A DNA stretch of 18,606 nt from an uncultured Peptoniphilus sp. Its GTDB lineage: Bacteria; Bacillota; Clostridia; Tissierellales; Peptoniphilaceae. Shown piece after piece: positions 1 to 7,418 of the stretch. Position numbers and translations under genes: made by a program. The DNA is taken from positions 1 through 18,606 of the forward strand of contig NZ_CAMQAY010000027.1 in the NCBI RefSeq assembly GCF_946998875.1, given 5' to 3'. The number at the start of each line of letters is the position of its first letter. Positions within the stretch are counted from its first letter, which is position 1. The notes under the pieces were generated by a model that worked only from the letters and a program-made list of their open reading frames with translations, searched no databases and was not told the origin of the DNA.

Positions 1-465
1 ATTGAAAATGCAATTCGTGAAATTAGAAATGCAAGAAGTGAAATGAATATCGAAAATTCAAAAAAATCCAACACTCTTGTCTATACAAAAGATGTAGAAA
101 TTAAGGAAATTTTTGAAGAAACAAAGGGACTTTTACTAAACCTTGGCTATTCAAATTCTGTTGAAATAACTGATGACGAAGAAAGAAAAAATTCAGAAAA
201 TATTGCCATAGTTCTCGACAAGGCAGAAATTCAACTTCCACTAAAGGAACTTGTGGACTTTGAAAAGGAATTAAAGAGACTTCAAAAAGATAAAAAAGAT
301 GCAGAAGCTGAACTAAAAAGAGCCAAGGGCAAACTATCCAACCAAGGCTTTATTTCAAAGGCTCCAGCAAAATTAATTGAAGAAGAAAAAGAAAAAGTTA
401 CAAAATACGAAGAAATTTTAAAGACAGTGGAAGAACAAATTGCAAAGGTTGAAAAAAATCTATGA
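1..465 (+). CDS. valS: Valine--tRNA ligase, C-terminal end (partial)
   Basis: This is the 3' end of a class I aminoacyl-tRNA synthetase that charges tRNA-Val; the catalytic part lies upstream of the window. The frame is open from base 1 and begins IENAIREIRNARSEMNI, matching the end of the anticodon-binding region of ValS. It is followed by the typical C-terminal coiled-coil arm, rich in Lys and Glu, with heptad-like stretches around FEKELKRLQKDKKDAEAEL and ending in VEEQIAKVEKNL. In the family this arm contacts the tRNA. An internal ATG at 43 is only a Met codon inside the protein. The stop overlaps the folC start by 4 bases (ATGA), so the two are co-transcribed and probably translationally coupled; valS-folC is a common order in Firmicutes. 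Confidence 0.93.
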   Translation: MENAIREIRNARSEMNIENSKKSNTLVYTKDVEIKEIFEETKGLLLNLGYSNSVEITDDEERKNSENIAIVLDKAEIQLPLKELVDFEKELKRLQKDKKDAEAELKRAKGKLSNQGFISKAPAKLIEEEKEKVTKYEEILKTVEEQIAKVEKNL

Positions 466-1757
466 CATACACTGAAGTTGTAAAAAACATTGAAAATAGA
501 ATTGGAAAATTTAAGTCCAGGGGCAACCTGAGAATCAAAAAGTTCTTGGAAAAAATTGGCTCTCCGGAAAAAAATTTAAAAGTAATTCATGTGGCAGGGA
601 CCAATGGCAAGGGCTCAACTGTAAATTTCATAAAGGACATCCTAAAGGAAGATTATAAAGTTGGGTCCTTTGTTTCACCTCACCTCATAACTTATTGCGA
701 CAGAATAAAAATTGGCGACCAGGAAATTTCACAGGAAGACTTTGCAGCAATCGGCGAATTTATAATAAGTAGGGAGCCAGAGATAATTGAAGATTATGGC
801 GAGTTAAACCTCTTTGAATTTTTGACCATAATGGCGATAATTTACTTTGACAGAGAAAAAGTTGATATCGCAGTTTTGGAAGTTGGCATGGGAGGTCGTG
901 CCGACTCCACAAATATTTTCACCAGCCGCGAAAAATTAATTTCCATTATTACATCCATTTCCATGGACCACATGGAATACCTTGGCGACACAATTGAGGA
1001 AATTGCAGATGCCAAGGCTGGCATAATAACAGATAATGGTCTTGTCCTTACAACTAATAAAGATCCAAAAATTCTAGGTGTAATAGATAAAGAAGCAGAG
1101 GAAAAGTCCGCAGAAATTTATTACACCAAGGATTTAGAAAGTGAAATTATAAAGTCCGACCTAAAGGGAATTGACTTCAAGGTAAAATTAGGTAACTGGG
1201 AAGAATTTTCTTTAACACAAATTGGCGACTACCAAGTGGAAAATGCCCTGGGAGCAATTTATGCCCTCTATCTCTTAAACAAGAAGGGAATTATAAAAAT
1301 TTCCACAGAGAAAATTAGAGAGAGAATAAAATCTTCAAGGTGGCAGGGCAGAATGGAAATTGTATCGAGAGATCCTCTAATAATTTTAGATGGCGCCCAC
1401 AATTTTGACGGCATCAAAAAATTAGTGGAGTCAATTAAGAGTTTCAAATTCAAAAAACTTTACCTCATCATGTCAATTTTATCTGACAAGGAGCACAAGA
1501 AGATGCTTGAAGAAATTTCATCTTACACAGATGAAGTGGTCTTCGTGAATTTGGATTACAAGAGGGGGACAAGTCCTGAAGAGTTAAAAAAAGAAGCATC
1601 AGGCTATGGACTTAAGGCAGAAGTAATGAGCGTTGAAGATGCCATAAATCATTACAAGGAAAAATATGAAGATGGCGATTTAATTTTGATAACAGGCTCT
1701 CTTTACTTTGTAAGCGAAGCAAGGGCAGAAATTTTAAATTACGACTACAGGGTTTAA
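462..1757 (+). CDS. folC: Bifunctional folylpolyglutamate synthase / dihydrofolate synthase
   Basis: A cytoplasmic Mur-ligase-family enzyme that adds glutamate to dihydropteroate and to folates using ATP, which keeps folates in the cell. The 431-residue length is normal for FolC. Visible motifs are the P-loop HVAGTNGKGST (about residues 43-53), SPHL just after it (72-75), LEVGMGGRADSTN, a DHMEYLG stretch followed by the AKAGII segment that carries the carbamylated lysine in this family, and the C-terminal-domain motif DGAHN. The start ATG overlaps the valS stop, which fixes the start and suggests coupling. No terminator is obvious after the stop; the next gene follows after 81 bases that hold a TATAAT at 1818-1823. 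Whether both activities are present cannot be told from sequence alone. Confidence 0.94.
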   Translation: MTYTEVVKNIENRIGKFKSRGNLRIKKFLEKIGSPEKNLKVIHVAGTNGKGSTVNFIKDILKEDYKVGSFVSPHLITYCDRIKIGDQEISQEDFAAIGEFIISREPEIIEDYGELNLFEFLTIMAIIYFDREKVDIAVLEVGMGGRADSTNIFTSREKLISIITSISMDHMEYLGDTIEEIADAKAGIITDNGLVLTTNKDPKILGVIDKEAEEKSAEIYYTKDLESEIIKSDLKGIDFKVKLGNWEEFSLTQIGDYQVENALGAIYALYLLNKKGIIKISTEKIRERIKSSRWQGRMEIVSRDPLIILDGAHNFDGIKKLVESIKSFKFKKLYLIMSILSDKEHKKMLEEISSYTDEVVFVNLDYKRGTSPEELKKEASGYGLKAEVMSVEDAINHYKEKYEDGDLILITGSLYFVSEARAEILNYDYRV

Positions 1758-1838
1758 AAATTTTATTATTTAGAGAATTTGTAAGAACTTTGGAATAAAG
1801 TTTTAAAAATAATTTTATATAATGATTGCGGTGATAAT

Positions 1839-2648
1839 ATGAAAAAGATTAGATTCGCAGTCATTATTTTTTTAATAATTTTTCTTGTAAGGGGATTTTC
1901 CATCCACAGAAATAGGATTTCAAGTGAGATAAGTTTAAAAGACAGTGAAAATTTTACAAGAGGCGAAGATTTGTCAGACAAAATAAAAATAATAAAGGAG
2001 AAGGCAAAAAAAGATGAGGGCTATGAATTTGTCTACGAAAATATTGACAAGCTCCCAGACAAAATGATAAAGCTTGCCGCAAAAAGGGAAGAGGCCCTGG
2101 GTTTTATACTTGGATACTTAAAAGATGATAAAAGTCTTGCGAAAAAAAGTGAAAGTTTTGGTGTAAATAATCCAGTGAAATTTTATCTACAATTTGATCC
2201 TCGTTGGGGTTACGAAAAATATGCAGGCGGACTAATTGGCACGAGAGGTTGCATGCCAACGACTCTATCCATGGCTTTAAGCGGTTGTGGGATAAATAGG
2301 AGTCCAAAAGAAATTGCAAAGTTTGCAGAAAAAAATGCTTATGTTGAAGCGGGCATGAGTTCATGGAATCTTATAGAAGATTATTTAACAAAAGAGGGTT
2401 TAGGAGTTCGAGGAATTATGAAAAATGAAACAATTAGTGAACTTGAAAAGGGAAATCTTGTGATTTTATCTTTCAAACCAGGCATTTTTACGGATACAGG
2501 ACACATAGCTTTGGCATGCGGACTTGATAATGAGGGGAGAATTATTTTAAACGACCCAAACTCTGTTTATAATTCAAAAAACAGATGGCAGTACGATAAA
2601 ATAAAAAAAGAAATAAAAGCAGCTTGGGCTGTTGAAAAAAATAAATGA
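1839..2648 (+). CDS. Membrane-anchored C39-family cysteine peptidase-like protein
   Basis: A 269-residue protein with an N-terminal hydrophobic anchor or uncleaved signal (residues 7-19, after KKIR), a charged helical linker (about 30-110), and a papain-like peptidase C39_2 domain from about 113 to the end. Candidate active-site residues are Gln118 (YLQFDPRWG), Cys138 (TRGCMPTTLSMAL), His222 (DTGHIAL) and Asp239 (LNDPNS), in the order expected for this fold. It probably acts outside the membrane on peptide or cell-wall substrates; no substrate can be named. The start has GGTGAT three bases upstream and a -10-like TATAAT at 1818-1823 without a good -35, so it may have its own weak promoter after folC. 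Confidence 0.8.
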   Translation: MKKIRFAVIIFLIIFLVRGFSIHRNRISSEISLKDSENFTRGEDLSDKIKIIKEKAKKDEGYEFVYENIDKLPDKMIKLAAKREEALGFILGYLKDDKSLAKKSESFGVNNPVKFYLQFDPRWGYEKYAGGLIGTRGCMPTTLSMALSGCGINRSPKEIAKFAEKNAYVEAGMSSWNLIEDYLTKEGLGVRGIMKNETISELEKGNLVILSFKPGIFTDTGHIALACGLDNEGRIILNDPNSVYNSKNRWQYDKIKKEIKAAWAVEKNK

Positions 2649-2746
2649 CAAAAAATAATAGTTCACATCCTATTAGGAAGATCACATACACAAAAATTTT
2701 CACACATTCACGCAATATTCAAAAAACTTCACAAAATCAAAAAAAT

Positions 2747-2777
2747 AAGACCATGGATTTTTCTCCATGGTCTTTTT
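2747..2777. terminator. Bidirectional intrinsic terminator between convergent genes
   Basis: An 11-bp perfect stem (AAGACCATGGA at 2747-2757 with TCCATGGTCTT at 2764-2774) has a loop of TTTTTC, a T run on its right and an A run on its left. It can end transcription of the peptidase gene from the left and of the gene on the minus strand from the right. The remaining intergenic bases (2649-2740) show nothing clear. Confidence 0.85.
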
Positions 2778-2791
2778 AAGTTTAAGTTAAA

Positions 2792-3862
2792 TTATTTTGT
2801 TTCCTTAACTTCTTCTTTTGCGTCTTTCTTTTCGTCTTTAACTTCTTTAACTTCTTTTTTGTCTTCTTTCTTTTCTTCTACTTTAACATCAGCCTTAAAG
2901 CCAAGTTTTTCTTTAGCTTCTACAAGAGCCTTAAGTTCATTTTCGAATTGTTCTTGAGTAGCTTTTTCATCAGCTAAAAGAGATTTTGCAGCTGCAACAG
3001 CATTTTCAAAGTTAGATTTTACTTTGTCGTCAGCTTTTTTGTAAGCTTCAGATTCACGAACTTCTTTTTCATTAACAAGTTCTTTTTTAACAGCTTCTTT
3101 AAGTTCTTCTAATTTAGGAGCAACTTTTTCTTCTTTAGCAGCTTCTTTTTCAGTCATTAATAAAACAGAGTTAGTAGCCTTGTCATAGTCAACGCCAAAT
3201 CCAAGAGCTTCGCCTAAATCTCTAAGCTTGTAGTAGTTAAGGTCATCAATTTTGTATGCAGTAGCAGTAAGAGTCTTGTCGCCAACCATTACTTTATCAT
3301 TTGTAAGCATTCCTTTAGACATAGCTTTAACTTCTTTTTGGTCAGATTCAGTAACTTTGTAGTCACTAGCCTTAGTTAGAGTAACGACTGCATCCTTATA
3401 TTCAACGCCAAATTTAGCCTTAGTATCTTTTAATACAGCAGCAACATCTCTAAGCTTGAAGTAGTTGTAGCCATCAATATTGTATCCGTAGATTACAACA
3501 TCTTTTCCGTTAAGTTTAACTTTTTGAGTTGAAGCTTTTACATCTTTAGATTCAACTTTTTCTTTAACTTTTTTAGCATCTTCTTTGACATCTTTTGCAA
3601 CTTCTTTAGTTTCTTTTACAGCTTCTTTGCCTTTTACTTCAACTTTTTCTTTTGCATCAGTCATAGCTTCTTTAGCATCTTTAGCAATATCTTTGCCAGC
3701 TTCTTTAGCATCTTTAACAAGGTCTTCACCCTTTTTAAGAGCTTCTTCGATTTTGCTAGGTTGTTTAGCATCAGTCTTTGCTTCAGTTGCAGCAAAAACT
3801 GGGCTTGCAGTAGATAGTAGCATGATACCTGCTAAAGATAGTGATGTAATTTTTTTGTTCAT
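2792..3862 (-). CDS. Secreted protein with Lys/Glu-rich coil, two stalk (copper-amine-oxidase-N-like) repeats and a FIVAR-like module
   Basis: A 356-residue exported protein. It has a signal peptide (MNKKITSLSLAGIML..., likely cut after VFA at about residue 24). Residues 35-110 form a long amphipathic region of 11-residue-like Lys/Ala/Glu units resembling LEA/apolipophorin repeats. Two stalk repeats follow, each with the signature GYNYFKLRDV (about 131-140) and LNYYKLRDLGEALGF (about 208-222). A helical module with SEAYKKADDKVKSNFENAV at about 271-289 resembles FIVAR surface domains. The tail is almost pure Lys/Glu/Val. There is no LPXTG or membrane anchor, so it is secreted or held by charge. 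AGGAGG at 3871-3876 decides the ATG start. The name copper amine oxidase is historical for the domain; no enzyme core is present. Confidence 0.85.
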   Translation of the reverse strand: MNKKITSLSLAGIMLLSTASPVFAATEAKTDAKQPSKIEEALKKGEDLVKDAKEAGKDIAKDAKEAMTDAKEKVEVKGKEAVKETKEVAKDVKEDAKKVKEKVESKDVKASTQKVKLNGKDVVIYGYNIDGYNYFKLRDVAAVLKDTKAKFGVEYKDAVVTLTKASDYKVTESDQKEVKAMSKGMLTNDKVMVGDKTLTATAYKIDDLNYYKLRDLGEALGFGVDYDKATNSVLLMTEKEAAKEEKVAPKLEELKEAVKKELVNEKEVRESEAYKKADDKVKSNFENAVAAAKSLLADEKATQEQFENELKALVEAKEKLGFKADVKVEEKKEDKKEVKEVKDEKKDAKEEVKETK

Positions 3863-3896
3863 TTTTTATTCCTCCTAAAAAATATAAGATAACTTA

Positions 3897-3924
3897 ATTA
3901 TACAGAAAAGGGATAGGAAATCAA
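3897..3924 (-). promoter_or_regulatory. Promoter of the stalk/FIVAR protein gene
   Basis: On the minus strand TTGATT (3919-3924) is followed after 16 bases by a perfect TATAAT (3897-3902), about 20 bases ahead of the AGGAGG site. This is a good vegetative-type promoter. Confidence 0.75.
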
Positions 3925-3977
3925 TTCCAATCCCAAAATTCGTGACTTAATTTTACATTTTTAATAATTCTGTAACA

Positions 3978-4868
3978 TTAATAATTAGAATAAGCGTAGA
4001 CAAAACCACCGCTTGCATCAACAGCAATAAGGCTAGATTTTGTGTAAAAATTGTAAGTTCCAGCTTCAGGCGTTACTTGTTGATTTGCACCTAATTCATT
4101 TTCCTTTAAAAATCTTTTCTTATCCCCAACAAGGTCCATAAAGTCACGAGCAAGCTTCTTTGACTCCTCTTCACTTAAATGTTTTTCCAAGAAAGGATAT
4201 TTTTCGTTAGGGAAGTAGTCAAACTTATAGGAAGTTAAATTATTATTTTTGTCAAAGACAAATCTCATGGATAAATTTTTCTTCTCATAGTCCTTTAAAA
4301 ATAACTCATAAACCTTGCCGTCTTTCACTTCTTCAACTTTAATTACTCCATCCTTTAAGTAGTCAGAAAGGTCAGTCACCTTTCTTAGCTTATCAATAAG
4401 AGCAAGGTCCTTTCCGTCCTTAGCTGGATCTAGGTCGCGAGTAGGATCTTTTTCGTAGCCATTGTCAATAGCACAGTAAAACTCTTTTTCATTCCACTCA
4501 AGCTTAGCCTTCATGGCATTGGCAAGGGCCCTTGCAGGCACATAAACTCTGTCCTTTAAGATGAAAGTAGGAGAATCAATTGTGTAGACAATATCGTCAA
4601 TCCTATACTCATTAGAATCGACATAAAAAACAATTTTCTTGCCCTTGTTGATAATCTCAACCTCTTTAGTGTCTCCCTTCCAATTAACATCGGCGCCTAA
4701 ATTTTCAGAAACAAGGCGAAGGGGAATGTGGATCCTGTCATTTTTAACAATAAAGTCCTTCTCGAAGACGATATTATTTATGACTAGAGTCATCTTCTTT
4801 TTGCCCATAGCACTTGCACTAGTGAAGAGCAATAAAAAAGATAACAAAAATAAAAATTTCTTCTTCAT
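3978..4868 (-). CDS. Secreted stalk-domain (copper-amine-oxidase-N-like) protein with PepSY/YcdB-like C-terminal half
   Basis: A 296-residue exported protein with a signal peptide (MKKKFLFLLSFLLLF, cleavage likely after ASA near residue 20). Residues about 28-135 form a classic copper-amine-oxidase-N/stalk domain: INNIVFEKDFIVKNDRIHIP, then LRLVSENLGADVNWKGD and RVYVPARALANAMKAKLEWN. The second half carries an LSEEESKKLARDFMDLVGD stretch like those in PepSY/YcdB-type domains. Only the N-terminal domain is confident. AGGAG at 4877-4881 precedes the ATG, and a TATAAT on the minus strand at 4888-4893 is a likely -10, with only a poor TTATTT-like -35. It lies downstream of lysR on the same strand but probably uses its own promoter. 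Confidence 0.78.
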   Translation of the reverse strand: MKKKFLFLLSFLLLFTSASAMGKKKMTLVINNIVFEKDFIVKNDRIHIPLRLVSENLGADVNWKGDTKEVEIINKGKKIVFYVDSNEYRIDDIVYTIDSPTFILKDRVYVPARALANAMKAKLEWNEKEFYCAIDNGYEKDPTRDLDPAKDGKDLALIDKLRKVTDLSDYLKDGVIKVEEVKDGKVYELFLKDYEKKNLSMRFVFDKNNNLTSYKFDYFPNEKYPFLEKHLSEEESKKLARDFMDLVGDKKRFLKENELGANQQVTPEAGTYNFYTKSSLIAVDASGGFVYAYSNY

Positions 4869-4887
4869 AAAATCACTCCTTTAACTA

Positions 4888-4893
4888 ATTATA
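4888..4893 (-). promoter_or_regulatory. -10 element of the stalk-domain protein gene
   Basis: A perfect TATAAT on the minus strand lies 20 bases ahead of the ATG of the gene ending at 4868 and just outside its AGGAG site. No convincing -35 was found. Confidence 0.5.
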
Positions 4894-4948
4894 ACACTAA
4901 AAAAGACTTAAATAATTTACAATAATATTAAGATTTTAAAGAAGAGCC

Positions 4949-5836
4949 TCAAGTATTATATTTGTTTTTTATATAGGTACTTATAATTTCACCTAGGTCT
5001 CTTGCAATTCCTTCTAAAGAAGGTTCCTTGTAAACAATATTAATATCGGCATAGTTTCCATCAATATTAATAAAGTTGCAATAAGATGTGGAATTAATCA
5101 TTCTAAGGGCTGACTCATATATGAAAGTGACTCCCTTGCTAGCTCTGACAAAACTAACAGAATTCATAATACTTGAAGTTATTATAATTTTTGAAGGAGT
5201 AAAATTATGCGCCTTAAAAATATCATCAACAGACTTGCGCAAATTTTTTTGGGGATTCAATAGGTAAAAAGTTTCATCCTTGTAATCTTCCAATTTATTT
5301 TTGCCAGAAGAATATAAAGATTTAGGAACCATTAAATATATTTTGTCATTTAAGGCGTGAACATAATTTAACTTGTTATTATTTATAGCCCTATTTGTTA
5401 TAAATAGATCTATCTCATTATTAATCAAGGCATCTTCAAAGGAAGTGGAGTCATACTTAGTTAGGCTTAATTCTAAATTAGGGTAAAGGTCTATTAATTT
5501 TGGAACAATATTTGGAATAATATATTGAGACATAAAAGTAAGGGCACCTATCCTGAGGTAAGAATTTTTTAAATTATTGGATTCATTAATTTTTTTGTAC
5601 ATATCTTTTTCTATAGCTTCAAACTTTTCTAGGTAATCAAATAATATAAGGCCTTCTTTAGTAAGTTTAAGAGGAGATTTTGTTCTGTCAAAAATTTTAA
5701 ATCCAAATTCATTTTCTATTTGTTTCAAAGCTCTGCTTAAGTTCGGTTGTGCAGTATAAAGTTTATCAGAAGCTTTGCTTATACTTTTATACTCGTTAAT
5801 AGTTTTCAAAATTAAAATTTTTTTATTGTCAAGCAA
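4949..5836 (-). CDS. LysR-family transcriptional regulator
   Basis: A 295-residue DNA-binding regulator. Residues about 1-60 form the LysR winged helix-turn-helix: YKSISKASDKLYTAQPNLSRALKQIENEFGFKIFDR. This is followed by the linker helix and a periplasmic-binding-protein-like effector domain (about 90-290), with the usual LRIGAL first strand. The start is TTG: GGTGAT lies four bases upstream, an in-frame stop (TAA) directly precedes it, and no ATG lies near the family's normal N-terminus. It is divergent from the transporter/amidohydrolase pair, so it most likely regulates that pair in response to its substrate or product, which is the usual LysR arrangement. The effector is unknown. Confidence 0.92.
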   Translation of the reverse strand: MLDNKKILILKTINEYKSISKASDKLYTAQPNLSRALKQIENEFGFKIFDRTKSPLKLTKEGLILFDYLEKFEAIEKDMYKKINESNNLKNSYLRIGALTFMSQYIIPNIVPKLIDLYPNLELSLTKYDSTSFEDALINNEIDLFITNRAINNNKLNYVHALNDKIYLMVPKSLYSSGKNKLEDYKDETFYLLNPQKNLRKSVDDIFKAHNFTPSKIIITSSIMNSVSFVRASKGVTFIYESALRMINSTSYCNFINIDGNYADINIVYKEPSLEGIARDLGEIISTYIKNKYNT

Positions 5837-5852
5837 TTATATCACCAAATAC

Positions 5853-5858
5853 ATTATA
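5853..5858 (-). promoter_or_regulatory. -10 element of the lysR promoter
   Basis: TATAAT on the minus strand, 16 bases upstream of the TTG start codon and overlapping the operator-like repeat region. The -35 region is weak, as is common for self-controlled LysR genes. Confidence 0.55.
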
Positions 5859-5862
5859 TCAT

Positions 5863-5893
5863 ATTTTATATAAGCACTATAACATTTTATATA
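5863..5893. repeat. Paired 10-bp direct repeats in the divergent control region
   Basis: ATTTTATATA occurs at 5863-5872 and again at 5884-5893, exactly 21 bp apart, which places both on the same face of the helix. They sit between the lysR -10 and the -35 of the transporter operon. This is a candidate binding site for the LysR protein, although it is AT-rich and could be chance. Confidence 0.45.
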
Positions 5894-5894
5894 T

Positions 5895-5924
5895 TTGCTG
5901 CGATAAAGGGTTCTATGATATTAT
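5895..5924 (+). promoter_or_regulatory. Promoter of the transporter/amidohydrolase operon
   Basis: TTGCTG (5895-5900), an 18-base spacer, then TATTAT (5919-5924). This leaves an 87-base leader before the transporter ATG. The imperfect boxes fit an activator-dependent promoter. Confidence 0.55.
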
Positions 5925-6011
5925 TAAATTAAATACAGGAAAATGTTTACTTAAATATTTTCTGGGGATTTTGGAAGATTGTTGTAATTTTTATTAGTAA
6001 AGAGGTGTTTT

Positions 6012-7409
6012 ATGGAAAAGGTAAAGAAAAAGAAAGTACCCCACACTTTAGTAATTCTTTTAGTAATTATTTTGTGTGCAGTTGCACTAACATGGATAAT
6101 CCCTGCAGGTGCTTATGAGAGGATTGAAAACGCTCAAGGTGTAAAGGTAATTGATCCAGATACTTTTCACTACATTGACAAAAGCCCAGTTAATCCTTTA
6201 AAAATATTTAACATAAGTTTAGAAGGGTTTAAAAAGGCATCAACTTTAATATTTGTTATTTTGTTTTCAGGTGCATCCTTTAACGTAATTACTATGAGTG
6301 GTGCATTACAGTCTCTGATAGGAGCTGTGTCTAAGAAGACAGAGAGCAAAGAATATTTATTTATTCCAATTTTAACTTTTATTTTTGGTCTTATCTGCAC
6401 AACACAAGGCGTTAATACCTTTATAGGTTTTGCTCCCATAATGGTTATGATTGCATTGGCCATGGGCTTTGACTCTATAGTTGGTGCTTCAATAATATTA
6501 CTTGGAGGAGCAGTTGGATTTTCTACAGGAACTTTGAATGTAAATACTACAATAGTTGCTCAAGAAATAGCAGGATTACCACCTTATTCTGGTCTTAGCT
6601 ATAGAATAGTTTGCTTCGTTGTATTTTATATTGTTACTAACTTATATCTTGTTCGATACGCTTTAAGAGTAAAGAAAAACCCTGAACTTAGTCCAATGCA
6701 TGAACTTGACAAATTGAGAGTACAAGATACAGATTCACATGATGAATTTAATTCTCCAATGAACGGTAGAAAATGGCTTGTTATTTTAACTCTATTTTTA
6801 GCATTAGGTACTATTGTTTATGGTGGAGTAAAATTAAAATGGAAGCTAGAAGAAACAGCAGTCGTATTTATATGGTTATCAATAGTAGCAGGATTTGCAG
6901 CAGGATTTAATCCATCACAAATTGCAAAATACTTTGTTGAAGGTGCTAAGAAAATGGTCGGTGCTGCTCTAATTATAGGACTAGCAAGAACAGTATCTGG
7001 AGTTTTAGATGCTGGAAATATAATGGATACAAGTATTCATGCCATGACTGGTTGGCTTAACTTCTTCCCACATTTATTAAAGGGACCAGTTATGTTTGTT
7101 GTCAATTTAATAGTAAATATGTTTATAACATCTGGAAGTGGACAAGCGGCAGCAATAATGCCAATTTTCGCACCACTAGCAGATACTATTGGAATGACAA
7201 GACAAGCAGCAGTATTAGCATTTAACTTTGGCGATGGATTCTGTAACTACATCCTACCAACATCAACAGCTCTTATGGGTATTCTAGGAGCAACAGATAT
7301 ACCATACGACAAATGGATGATATTTATGGGTAAATTATTTGGAATTTGGATTTTAGTAGGGTCACTATTAATGATTGGAGCACAAATTATTCACTTAGGA
7401 CCTATGTAA
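6012..7409 (+). CDS. YfcC-family (DcuC/IT superfamily) membrane transporter
   Basis: A 465-residue integral membrane protein with about 10-12 hydrophobic segments. It opens with a short basic stretch (MEKVKKKKVPH) before the first helix, and then shows TWIIPAGAYERIE, the YfcC-type signature at the end of helix 1. The conserved inner region GVNTFIGFAPIMVMIALAMGFDS and the C-terminal repeat with SGSGQAAAIMPIFAPLAD and NFGDGFCNYILPTST are typical of this family, which exports or imports carboxylates, amino acids or short peptides. The 9-base gap to the downstream M20D amidohydrolase strongly suggests it brings in that enzyme's amide-linked substrate, or removes a product. A ribosome site (AGAGGTG) precedes the ATG. 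The substrate cannot be read from the sequence. Confidence 0.87.
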   Translation: MEKVKKKKVPHTLVILLVIILCAVALTWIIPAGAYERIENAQGVKVIDPDTFHYIDKSPVNPLKIFNISLEGFKKASTLIFVILFSGASFNVITMSGALQSLIGAVSKKTESKEYLFIPILTFIFGLICTTQGVNTFIGFAPIMVMIALAMGFDSIVGASIILLGGAVGFSTGTLNVNTTIVAQEIAGLPPYSGLSYRIVCFVVFYIVTNLYLVRYALRVKKNPELSPMHELDKLRVQDTDSHDEFNSPMNGRKWLVILTLFLALGTIVYGGVKLKWKLEETAVVFIWLSIVAGFAAGFNPSQIAKYFVEGAKKMVGAALIIGLARTVSGVLDAGNIMDTSIHAMTGWLNFFPHLLKGPVMFVVNLIVNMFITSGSGQAAAIMPIFAPLADTIGMTRQAAVLAFNFGDGFCNYILPTSTALMGILGATDIPYDKWMIFMGKLFGIWILVGSLLMIGAQIIHLGPM

Positions 7410-7418
7410 AGGAGACAA

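Noticed and set aside
4895..4948. Terminator between lysR and the downstream minus-strand stalk gene
   Set aside because: The AT-only inverted segment is imperfect; the T run after it is short, so it was not listed.
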